NCBI RefSeq assembly: GCF_001428685.1
Contig: NZ_LMIK01000009.1
Span: forward strand, 36,382-100,381
Direction: 5' to 3'
Source: Lysobacter sp. Root76
GTDB lineage: Bacteria; Pseudomonadota; Gammaproteobacteria; Xanthomonadales; Xanthomonadaceae
Length of the DNA stretch: 64,000 nucleotides
Every line of letters begins with the position of its first letter. Position 1 is the first letter of the stretch. A program made the position numbers and the translations under genes. Positions 56,862 through 64,000 of the stretch are shown piece after piece. The notes below the pieces were generated by a model, which did not search any database, was not told the origin of the DNA, and saw nothing but the letters and a program-made list of their open reading frames with translations.

Positions 56862-57289
56862 GTGGGCGCAGCTTTGTTGGCGGGGTCCGGCGAGGAGCCT
56901 GCCCTGCCGCCCGCTGGCGCCGGATCCGCGTCGCGCTCAGGCCCTGGCCTGGCAGCCATCAGCCTTCCATGAGCCGGGTCGAGCGCTTCAGGAAGCGTTG
57001 ACCCTGACGTAGCGCCCAGCCGCCCATGCGGCGGCCAGGGCCCTCGGCAAAGAGCCGTCGCCCACTCCGTCGACTATTAAATAGAAGGCACGCGCGATGG
57101 GCGCGGAATGAAGATCGGGCGCTCGCGGATCACGCCGCCGGCCGGACCGCGCCGTCTGGAGCAGGCAGCCCGGACCACGAAGCCCGAGCCTTGCGGGAGC
57201 GGCGGCTCAGCCGCACGCACCGCAGCCGGGTCCGGGCGTCCCCCCACGGAGGCGACCCCGGACCCCACCAGGCAAATCCCTTCCTGTCG
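56862..57289. other. Non-coding region between tRNA-Pro and the DUF4019-like gene
   Basis: About 430 bases without a supported gene. An imperfect GGGAGCGGCGGCTCAGCCGC hairpin near 57197 resembles the REP-like family. The minus-strand frame overlapping the tRNA is a well-known false ORF. Confidence 0.5.
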
Positions 57290-57769
57290 TTACGGCTGCA
57301 CGGCGTATCCGGCAAAGCGCCAGATGCCGTCTTCGTCCAACCGGAACGACACCAGTTCGCGCACCGGCGGCTTGCCGGCGAATTCGGCCAGGAACTCGGT
57401 CGAGGCATACAGGCCCGGCGGCAAGGCGCTGCCGTCGCCGGACTGGCGGCGCACCGACAGCCAGCTGCGGCTGGGGGTTTTGCCCAGCGGCTGGCGCGAC
57501 TTGGTGATGCCGGCGACGAACGCATCGCGGGTCAACGACTTCTTGGTGACCACCGAGGCCTCGTCCCACAGCTTCGCCGCCTGGCCCGCGTCCACCGAGC
57601 TGGCCACGCGCAGGGCCGCATCGCGTATCGCATTGGGATCGACCGCCCCCGGGGTCGCACGGGCCGCGGCCTGAGACGCGCCCGGGCGGGCGGCCTGCGG
57701 CTGTTGCGCCGCCACCACGCCCGTGGTCAGCAGCAGGACGACACCGATTGCAGAAATTAGCTTGTTCAT
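57290..57769 (-). CDS. Secreted DUF4019-like protein
   Basis: A 159-residue protein with a Sec signal peptide (ISAIGVVLLLTTGVVAAQQ). An Ala/Pro-rich linker is followed by a globular domain of the DUF4019 type (LRVASSVDAGQAAKLWDEAS, SRSWLSVRRQSGD, YASTEFLAEF, VSFRLDEDGIWRFAGYAV). This fold appears in small periplasmic proteins of unknown role. It ends the minus-strand series after the OmpA-like gene. Confidence 0.8.
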   Translation of the reverse strand: MNKLISAIGVVLLLTTGVVAAQQPQAARPGASQAAARATPGAVDPNAIRDAALRVASSVDAGQAAKLWDEASVVTKKSLTRDAFVAGITKSRQPLGKTPSRSWLSVRRQSGDGSALPPGLYASTEFLAEFAGKPPVRELVSFRLDEDGIWRFAGYAVQP

Positions 57770-57824
57770 CCGAATACCTCGATCGAAGTTCTATGCCGCG
57801 TGCACCAAGAGCAGCGCCGCGGTG

Positions 57825-58658
57825 TTATTGAAGCCCCCACACCACCACCTCGACGCGGCGGTTGGGTTGCAGGCAGGCCACCAGTTCGTCTTTCGGCAGC
57901 GAATCGGAGCACTCCTTCACCGGCTCCGACTCCCCTACCCCTTGTGCCTTCAGGCTGTCCGCCGCCACGCCGTTCTCGATCAGCAGTTCGCGCACGGTCT
58001 GCGCGCGCGCCTGCGACAGGACCTGGTTGGCGGCCTCGTCGCCGATCCGGTCGGTATGGCCGATCACCTGGACGATCGTCGCTTTCGAGCCCTTGAGCTG
58101 GCTGGCGATGGACGCCAGTTCCGCGCGGCCTTGCGGCAGGATGTCCTGCGGCCCGGAGCGCGCGAACGCGAACATCGCATCGGCGGACAGTTCGAAACGC
58201 TTCGGCCCGGCCGCGGGCGCGGCCGCCGCAACGGCCGGAGCCTGCGTCTTCAACAGGTCCGCGCATCCGGCCGGCGACCAATGGAAACTCTGGCCGTGGT
58301 AGTCCTGGTCGAAGAGCACCTTGTACTGACAGGTGACGACGGTGTCGTCCTGGCGGAAATGAAACAGGTAGTCCCACTCGCGGGCGGCGTAGCCTTCACG
58401 GAAATGCGGCCTGCCGATCAGGTAGTACAGCTGATCCTTGGTGACGCCGGCGCCGATCTGGCGCAGGTTGTCCACATTCGGGAAGGTGCCTTCCTTCAGC
58501 ACGATCCGGTCGACGGACGGAAAGACGACCTCGCCCGCCCGGCCGTCCGGCGCGATATCGCGGCTGACATGGCGCGTGCACGCCGTCAGCGTGGCGGTCG
58601 CGATGAGGGCGCATAGTGCGAACCGTGCGATTCGCGTCGAGTTGTTCGTGATGACCAT
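57825..58658 (-). CDS. OmpA-family lipoprotein with BamE-like domain
   Basis: A 277-residue lipoprotein (LIATATLTACTRH, lipobox Cys at about residue 27). The mature N-terminal region (about 40-130) looks like the BamE/SmpA fold: QIGAGVTKDQLYYLIGRPHF and EWDYLFHFRQDD. The C-terminal half (about 155-275) is a peptidoglycan-binding OmpA domain with IGHTDRIGDEAANQVLSQAR. It sits 170 bp downstream of the large adhesin on the same strand. An assembly or anchoring role for it is plausible but inferred. Confidence 0.9.
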   Translation of the reverse strand: MVITNNSTRIARFALCALIATATLTACTRHVSRDIAPDGRAGEVVFPSVDRIVLKEGTFPNVDNLRQIGAGVTKDQLYYLIGRPHFREGYAAREWDYLFHFRQDDTVVTCQYKVLFDQDYHGQSFHWSPAGCADLLKTQAPAVAAAAPAAGPKRFELSADAMFAFARSGPQDILPQGRAELASIASQLKGSKATIVQVIGHTDRIGDEAANQVLSQARAQTVRELLIENGVAADSLKAQGVGESEPVKECSDSLPKDELVACLQPNRRVEVVVWGLQ

Positions 58659-58828
58659 GCCTGTATCGCCTCTTGTATGTCGTCTCATGACTTCGGTGGT
58701 CGGTCGGATGCCCCTGGCGACGGCTGCCAACCCGAGATGTCCGCCGCCGCTGGCCGGTATCCGCTTGGTAAAAGGAAGCGGCAGGCCATGCCGGGGTGGG
58801 CGCTTGCGCCGGCCTGCCGCTTCGGCAA

Positions 58829-61800
58829 CTACCATTGAATTCCGGCGCCCACCGAGAAGCCCCAATCGCGAGTGGTGTTGCCGCTGGCCTGGGCCTTGTA
58901 GACGAAGCGGCCGTTGTCGGTGATGCCCGACAGGCCCAGGGCCATGCCGTACTCGCCCTGGTAGCCGCCGAAGCCCACCGCCAACATGCTCTTGCCCGGC
59001 AGGTAGGCCTGCGGCAGGCCGGCCATGGCCATCGCCGAGGATGTCGCGCCGCGGTAACCGCGTTCCATCGTCCACACATCGTTGTCCAGCTGGGCCAGGC
59101 GGGCGTCGGTGTACTGGTTGGCCTGGTTGATCGCGTAGTTCACGCCCGAGCTCAACTGGTTGACGTTGACCGCGTCGGTGCCGGCGATGCCCGGCGCCAC
59201 GCCGGTGATCGTGCGGCCGCCGATGTTCATCTCGCCGGTCGAGGTGCTGTTGCCCACGTAGGCGGCGTTGTAGTTGCTCTGCGCGCCGACGGTGGTGGCC
59301 GAGCCGTTGCCGACGGCGACGCTGTTGACGTGGGTGGCCGTCGAACCGGCACCCAGGGCCGCGGAGTTGTTCGCCGTGGCGCTGGTGTTCGCGCCGATCG
59401 CGACGCTGTTGTTGCCGCTGGCGCTGGAATTGACGCCGCCGGCCATGGCGTTGTTGCCGGTGGCGCCGTTGTTGGCGTAGTTGCCGCCCTGCACGCCGCC
59501 GTCGTTGACGCTGTAGTAGTGGGTCGCGGTGGCGTTGACGTGGTTCTGCACCGCCTGCAGCTGGGCGACGTTGACGGCATCGCTGGGCGCGGTGCCGGCG
59601 GCCACGCCGGTGATCTGGCGGTACAGGCCGTTGCTGGCGTCGCCGACGCTGACCGCACCGGCGGTGCTGGTGGTGGCCGCAATGGCCGCGGTCTGGCCGG
59701 CGGTCGCCCCCGGAGGCACGTAGCCGGCGACACCGGCGGCCGTGTTGGAGACCGAATTCGCGCCCAAGGCGACGCCGCCCGCCACCGTGGATTGCGAACC
59801 CGAGCCCACCGCCACCGAACCGGTGCCGGCCGCGTTGCTGTTGACGCCCACCGCGACGCCGCCCTGGCCGCTGGCCGAGGCGTTGACGCCGGCCGCCACC
59901 GAATTCACGCCGCTGGCGCCGTCGTTGTTGTAGTTGCCGCCGTGCGTGCCGCCGTCGTTGACGCTGTAGTAGTGCGCCGTGGACGCATTGACCACGTTGC
60001 TCAGGTTGGCGATCGCCTGGTTGGTCGCATACAGCTGCGAGCCGTTGATCGCATCCGTGCTGGTGCCCGAGATGCGACCGGCCGCGACGTTGGTGATGGT
60101 GCGCTCGGCGCCCAGGCTGCCCACGCTCACGGTGCCGACCGGCGCGGTGCCGGCGAAGCTGTAGCTGGTTCCGCCGATGACCACGCCCGCCGTCCCCACC
60201 GCCGCCGCCGTCGACGCGTTCGATCCCAGCGCCACGCTGTTGGCGTCGGTCGCCGTCGCGTTGAAGCCGATGGCCACGGCGCTGTCTCCGCCCGCCGCCG
60301 CGTTCACGCCCGCTGCCAGCGCGTTCAAGCCGGTGGCGCCGTCGTTGGCATGGTTGCCGCCCTGCACGCCGCCGTCGTTGACGCTGTAGTAATGCGTCGC
60401 GCTGGCATCGACCTCGTTGCTGAGGTTCTCGATCGACTGGTTCGTGGCGAACAGCTGCGAGCCGTTGATCGCATCGGTCGAGCTGCCGGAAATCCGGCCG
60501 GCCGCGACGTTGGTGATGGTGCGCTCGGCGCCGAGACTGCCCACGCTGACGGTACCGATCGGCGTGGTGCCGGCGAAGTTGTAGCTGGTGCCGGCGATGA
60601 CGACGCTGGAGGTACCCACCGCGACCGCCGTCGAGGCGTTCGAACCCAGCGCCACGCTGTTGGCGTCCGCCGCCGTCGCGCCGAAGCCGATGGCCACGGA
60701 GCCGGCACCGCCGGCCGCCGCGTTCACGCCTGCGGCCAGCGAGTTGAGGCCGGTGGCGCCGTCGTTGGCGTAGTTGCCGCCCTGCACGCCGCCGTCGTTG
60801 ACGCTGTAGTAATGCGTCGCGCCGGCTTCGACCACGTTGCTGAGGTTCTCGATCGACTGATTGGTCGCGAACAGCTGCGAGCCGTTGATCGCATCCGTCG
60901 AGCTGCCCGAGATCCGGCCCGCCGCGACGTTGGTGATGGTGCGTTCGGCGCCCAGGCTGCCCACGCTCACCGTGCCGGTCGGCGTGGTGCCGGCGAAGTT
61001 GTAGGTCACGCCGTCGATCGTGGTATTGGCGGTTCCGACGGCAGCCGTCGTCGCCGAGCCCGCGCCCAGCGCCACGCTGTTGGCATCGGCCGCCGTCGCG
61101 CCGGAACCGATGGCCACGGAGCCGGCACCGCCCGCCGTTGCGTTCACGCCCGCCGCCAGAGAATTCAGACCGGTGGCGCCGTCGTTGGCGTAGTTGCCGC
61201 CCTGCACGCCGCCGTCGTTGACGCTGTAGTAGTGCGTCTGCCCCGCCGTCACTTCCTGCGACAGCGCGCGCAACTGAGCGACGTTGACCGCGTCGGTATC
61301 GGTGGAGCCCGCCGCCACGTTGGTGATCTGGCGGGTCTGACCGCTGCTGCCCACGCTCACCGCGCCCAGGCGGCTGACCCAGGTGCTGCTGGTATCGGTG
61401 GAAGGCAGGCCGGTGACCGGGTCGTAGCCCGCCGCGCCGGCCGCCGTATTGGCCACCGAGAACGAACCCAAGGCGACGCCCTGAGGAGCGCTGGCGATCG
61501 AGCCCGCACCCAGGGCACTGGCGTATTGGCCGCTGGCGGCGGAACTGTCGCCCAGCGCGACGGCGCTGCGCCCGCTGGCCGCCGAGGCCGGCCCCAATGC
61601 CAGCGCGCCCAAGGCGCTGGCGTTGGCGCCGCCGCCGAACGCGGCCGACGAGGCTCCCGACGCCTGCGAAGTGTCGCCCACGGCGACGGCGCTGACGCCG
61701 GAGGCGCCGGCGTTGGGACCGATGGCGGTGGCCGCGCGTCCCGAGGCGTTCGCGTTCGTGCCGAATGCGCTCGAGAACTGATCGCCAGCCTGGGCGTTGT

Positions 61801-64000
61801 TGCCCACGGCCGTCGCGAACTGCCCGCTCGCGGTCGCCGTGTCGCCGACCGCGGTCGTCCAGCCCGCGGCCGCATCGGAGTTAACGCCCACCGCCACCGC
61901 GCCCTGATCGGCGGCGGAGGAATTGAATCCGACCGCCACCGACAGGTTGCCGCTGGCGCTGGCATTCACGCCGGCCGCCAGCGCATTCAGACCGGTCGCA
62001 CCGTCGTTGGCGTAGTTGCCACCCTGCACGCCGTTGTCGTTGACGCTGTAGTAGTGCGTCGCGCCGGCTTCGACCTCGTTGCTGAGGTTCTCGATCGACT
62101 GGTTGGTCGCGAACAGCTGCGAGCCGTTGATCGCATCCGTCGAACTGCCGGAGATCCGGCCGGCCGCGACGTTGGTGATGGTGCGTTCCGAGCCCAGGTT
62201 GCCCACGCTGACCGTGCTGTTCGGTGTGGTGCCGGCGAAGTTGTAGGTCACCCCGTCGATGGTCGTGCTGGACGTCGCCACCGCAGCGGCCGTCGCCGAG
62301 CCCGAACCCAGGGCGACGCCGCCGGCATTCGCCGCGGTCGCGCCGAAACCGATGGCCACGCCGCCGTCCCCGGCCGCCGTCGCGTTGACGCCGGCCGCCA
62401 GCGCATTCAGACCGGTGGCGCCGTCGTTGGCGTAGTTGCCGCCCTGCACGCCGTTGTCGTTGACGCTGTAGTAGTGCGTCGCGCCGGCTTCGACCACATT
62501 GCTCAGGTTCTCGATCGACTGGTTGGTCGCGAACAGCTGCGAGCCGTTGATCGCGTCTGTCGAGCTTCCGGAGATCCGGCCGGCCGCGACGTTGGTGATG
62601 GTGCGTTCGCCGCCGACGGTGCCCACACTGACTGTGCTGGTCGGCGTGGTGCCGGCGAAGTTGTAGGTCACGCCGTCGATGGTGGTGCTGGACGTCGCCA
62701 CCGCAGCAGCCGTCGCCGAGCCCGAACCCAGGGCGACGCCGCCGGCATCGGCCGCGGTCGCGCCGGAGCCGATGGCCACGCCGCCGTCCCCGGCCGCCGT
62801 CGCGTTGACGCCCGCCGCCAGCGCATTCAGACCGGTGGCGCCGTCGTTGGCGTAGTTGCCGCCCTGCACGCCGTTGTCGTTGACGCTGTAGTAATGCGTC
62901 GCTACCCCGTCCACCAGATTGGTCACCTGGTCCAGATTGACCGCGTCGCCGCCATTGACCGCCGGAGCCACATTGGTGATGGTGGTATTGCCGGCATCGA
63001 TGCCGATGTTGGTGATGCTGGGACCGCCGCTGATGAAGCTGATGCTGCCGTCGTTGATGACGGTATCGCCGACGGTGACCGAGTTGAAGCTCGGGTCGGC
63101 CACTACGCCCACGGTCAGCGTGCCGGTGCCATCGTTGTAGTTCACTGTCGCGTTGCTGCCGGCCGTCACCGTTAGCGTTTCATCCGGAGCGATGTTGCCG
63201 GTGTTGGTGCCGTCGCTGATGTTCCAACCCGCATTGGCGGTGGTGGCCACCGCTTCGATGGCCTGGTTCGTGGCGAACAGCTGCGAGCCGTTGATCGCAT
63301 CCGTCGAGCTGCCCGAAATCCGGCCGGCCGCGACGTTGGTGATGGTGCGTTCGCCGCCGACGGTGCCCACGCTGACCGTGCTGTTCGGCGTAGTGCCAGC
63401 GAAGTTGTAGGTCACCCCGTCGATGGTCGTGCTGGACGTCGCCACCGCAGCGGCCGTCGCCGAGCCCGAACCCAGAGCGACGCCGCCGGCATTCGCCGCG
63501 GTCGCGCCGAAACCGATGGCCACGCCGCCGTCCCCAGCCGCCGTTGCGTTCACGCCGGCCGCCAGCGCATTCAGACCGGTCGCACCGTCGTTGGCGTAGT
63601 TGCCGCCCTGCACGCCGTTGTCGTTGACGCTGTAGTAATGGGTCGCGCCGGCTTCGACGACGTTGCTGAGGTTCTCGATCGACTGGTTCGTGGCGAACAG
63701 CTGCGAACCGTTGATCGCATCGGTCGAGCTGCCGGAGATCCGGCCGGCCGCGACGTTGGTGATGGTGCGTTCCGAGCCCAGGTTGCCCACGCTGACCGTG
63801 CTGGTCGGCGTGGTGCCGGCGAAGTTGTAGGTCACGCCGTCGATGGTGGTGCTGGAGGTCGCCACGGCGGTTGCCGTGACCGAACCCGAGCCCAGCGCCA
63901 CATCGCGGGCGTTGTTGGCCACGGCCGTATCGCCCAGCGCGACCGCGCCCGCCGCCAGCGCGCTGCTGGTGCTGCCCAGCGCGACGCTGCCCTGGCCGAT
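58829..64000 (-). CDS. Trimeric autotransporter adhesin (YadA/XadA-type), 5' end outside the window
   Basis: The frame is open to the right edge (more than 1720 codons here). The C-terminus is a YadA anchor: coiled stalk YAINQANQYTDARLAQLDND and a four-strand membrane part ending GFSVGAGIQW. Upstream come many stalk modules with HYYSVNDNGVQGGNYANDGA and GRISGSSTDAINGSQLFATN. A head-like stretch at about 61450-61980 has 14-residue YadA repeats (AVGDTATASGQFATAVG). Such proteins form trimers on the outer membrane and bind surfaces. The start and signal peptide are not seen. The opposite strand also shows a long open frame, which is an artefact of codon bias. Confidence 0.95.
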   Translation of the reverse strand: MGQGSVALGSTSSALAAGAVALGDTAVANNARDVALGSGSVTATAVATSSTTIDGVTYNFAGTTPTSTVSVGNLGSERTITNVAAGRISGSSTDAINGSQLFATNQSIENLSNVVEAGATHYYSVNDNGVQGGNYANDGATGLNALAAGVNATAAGDGGVAIGFGATAANAGGVALGSGSATAAAVATSSTTIDGVTYNFAGTTPNSTVSVGTVGGERTITNVAAGRISGSSTDAINGSQLFATNQAIEAVATTANAGWNISDGTNTGNIAPDETLTVTAGSNATVNYNDGTGTLTVGVVADPSFNSVTVGDTVINDGSISFISGGPSITNIGIDAGNTTITNVAPAVNGGDAVNLDQVTNLVDGVATHYYSVNDNGVQGGNYANDGATGLNALAAGVNATAAGDGGVAIGSGATAADAGGVALGSGSATAAAVATSSTTIDGVTYNFAGTTPTSTVSVGTVGGERTITNVAAGRISGSSTDAINGSQLFATNQSIENLSNVVEAGATHYYSVNDNGVQGGNYANDGATGLNALAAGVNATAAGDGGVAIGFGATAANAGGVALGSGSATAAAVATSSTTIDGVTYNFAGTTPNSTVSVGNLGSERTITNVAAGRISGSSTDAINGSQLFATNQSIENLSNEVEAGATHYYSVNDNGVQGGNYANDGATGLNALAAGVNASASGNLSVAVGFNSSAADQGAVAVGVNSDAAAGWTTAVGDTATASGQFATAVGNNAQAGDQFSSAFGTNANASGRAATAIGPNAGASGVSAVAVGDTSQASGASSAAFGGGANASALGALALGPASAASGRSAVALGDSSAASGQYASALGAGSIASAPQGVALGSFSVANTAAGAAGYDPVTGLPSTDTSSTWVSRLGAVSVGSSGQTRQITNVAAGSTDTDAVNVAQLRALSQEVTAGQTHYYSVNDGGVQGGNYANDGATGLNSLAAGVNATAGGAGSVAIGSGATAADANSVALGAGSATTAAVGTANTTIDGVTYNFAGTTPTGTVSVGSLGAERTITNVAAGRISGSSTDAINGSQLFATNQSIENLSNVVEAGATHYYSVNDGGVQGGNYANDGATGLNSLAAGVNAAAGGAGSVAIGFGATAADANSVALGSNASTAVAVGTSSVVIAGTSYNFAGTTPIGTVSVGSLGAERTITNVAAGRISGSSTDAINGSQLFATNQSIENLSNEVDASATHYYSVNDGGVQGGNHANDGATGLNALAAGVNAAAGGDSAVAIGFNATATDANSVALGSNASTAAAVGTAGVVIGGTSYSFAGTAPVGTVSVGSLGAERTITNVAAGRISGTSTDAINGSQLYATNQAIANLSNVVNASTAHYYSVNDGGTHGGNYNNDGASGVNSVAAGVNASASGQGGVAVGVNSNAAGTGSVAVGSGSQSTVAGGVALGANSVSNTAAGVAGYVPPGATAGQTAAIAATTSTAGAVSVGDASNGLYRQITGVAAGTAPSDAVNVAQLQAVQNHVNATATHYYSVNDGGVQGGNYANNGATGNNAMAGGVNSSASGNNSVAIGANTSATANNSAALGAGSTATHVNSVAVGNGSATTVGAQSNYNAAYVGNSTSTGEMNIGGRTITGVAPGIAGTDAVNVNQLSSGVNYAINQANQYTDARLAQLDNDVWTMERGYRGATSSAMAMAGLPQAYLPGKSMLAVGFGGYQGEYGMALGLSGITDNGRFVYKAQASGNTTRDWGFSVGAGIQW
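59450..63640. repeat. 420-bp modules inside the adhesin gene
   Basis: The block coding HYYSVND(N/G)GVQGGNYANDGA recurs at about 60341, 60761 and 61181, and at 62001, 62421 and 62841, with exactly 420-bp steps. Other copies occur near 59470, 59930 and 63581. Copies share long near-identical stretches, so recombination between them is likely. Confidence 0.9.

Noticed and set aside
57026..57760. Long plus-strand frame
   Set aside because: Antisense to the DUF4019-like gene; arginine-rich, no start context, no family features.
58796..63175. 1459-codon open frame on the plus strand
   Set aside because: It is antisense to the adhesin. The codon pattern of Gly/Ala/Val/Ser/Thr repeats leaves the opposite frame free of stops; the product is repetitive and has no domain.

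Overview
The window looks like chromosomal DNA of a high-GC gammaproteobacterium of the Xanthomonadaceae, most likely Lysobacter or a close relative. This rests on the gene content (long-form HisG, bifunctional HisIE and HisB, a TrpR-like gene in front of hisG, an EfpL paralogue, a trimeric adhesin with an OmpA/BamE-like lipoprotein) and on scattered REP-like palindromes of the type TCGCGGCTCACGCCGCTCCC. Genus is inferred from protein resemblance by eye; no database was searched.

Layout. 1-3141: end of an HscC-type Hsp70 and two J-like proteins. 3443-4377: bactofilin and a zinc-ribbon protein. 4549-5758: small ORF plus a zeta-toxin-like kinase with a glutamine-rich tail. 5942-8369 (minus): feoA-feoB-small Cys-rich protein behind a good Fur box. 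8474-16220: leucine/isovalerate catabolism genes (liuC, VOC protein, liuD, lipoprotein, mvaB) whose last members overlap by ATGA and run into a PAS-GGDEF-EAL gene. 16334-19181: amidohydrolase, SDR dehydrogenase and EfpL. 19182-20363: a lower-GC stretch with an orphan lipoprotein and a frameshifted GNAT remnant. 20364-22935: small secreted protein and a Tat-type phospholipase C. 22936-23812: non-coding repeats (193-bp tandem units). 23813-27594: Nudix protein and two tandem amino-acid permeases.

27725-38611 holds methionine-salvage genes mtnB-mtnD and, 9 kb away, mtnC. Between them lies a complete 4-hydroxyproline catabolic set (2-epimerase, FAD D-hydroxyproline dehydrogenase, DapA-family deaminase, ketoglutarate-semialdehyde dehydrogenase) with a PAS-AraC regulator, a TauE-like transporter and an M14 peptidase. 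This is the most interesting accessory module. 38882-42404: small unknown protein, a type II dehydroquinase-like protein lacking most catalytic residues, a YdeI-like protein, a secreted phosphoesterase, and a 141-bp tandem array.

42439-50159 (minus) is a complete histidine operon (TrpR-like gene, hisG, D, C, B, H, A, F, IE), nearly all overlapping, with a 26-bp palindrome upstream that resembles a Trp operator. It is followed by a 7TMR-DISM diguanylate cyclase, a 2OG-Fe(II) oxygenase, an unusually long MIO-type ammonia-lyase, hisS, a tRNA-Pro(CGG), a DUF4019-like protein, an OmpA/BamE-like lipoprotein, and a trimeric autotransporter adhesin built of 420-bp repeats that runs off the right edge.
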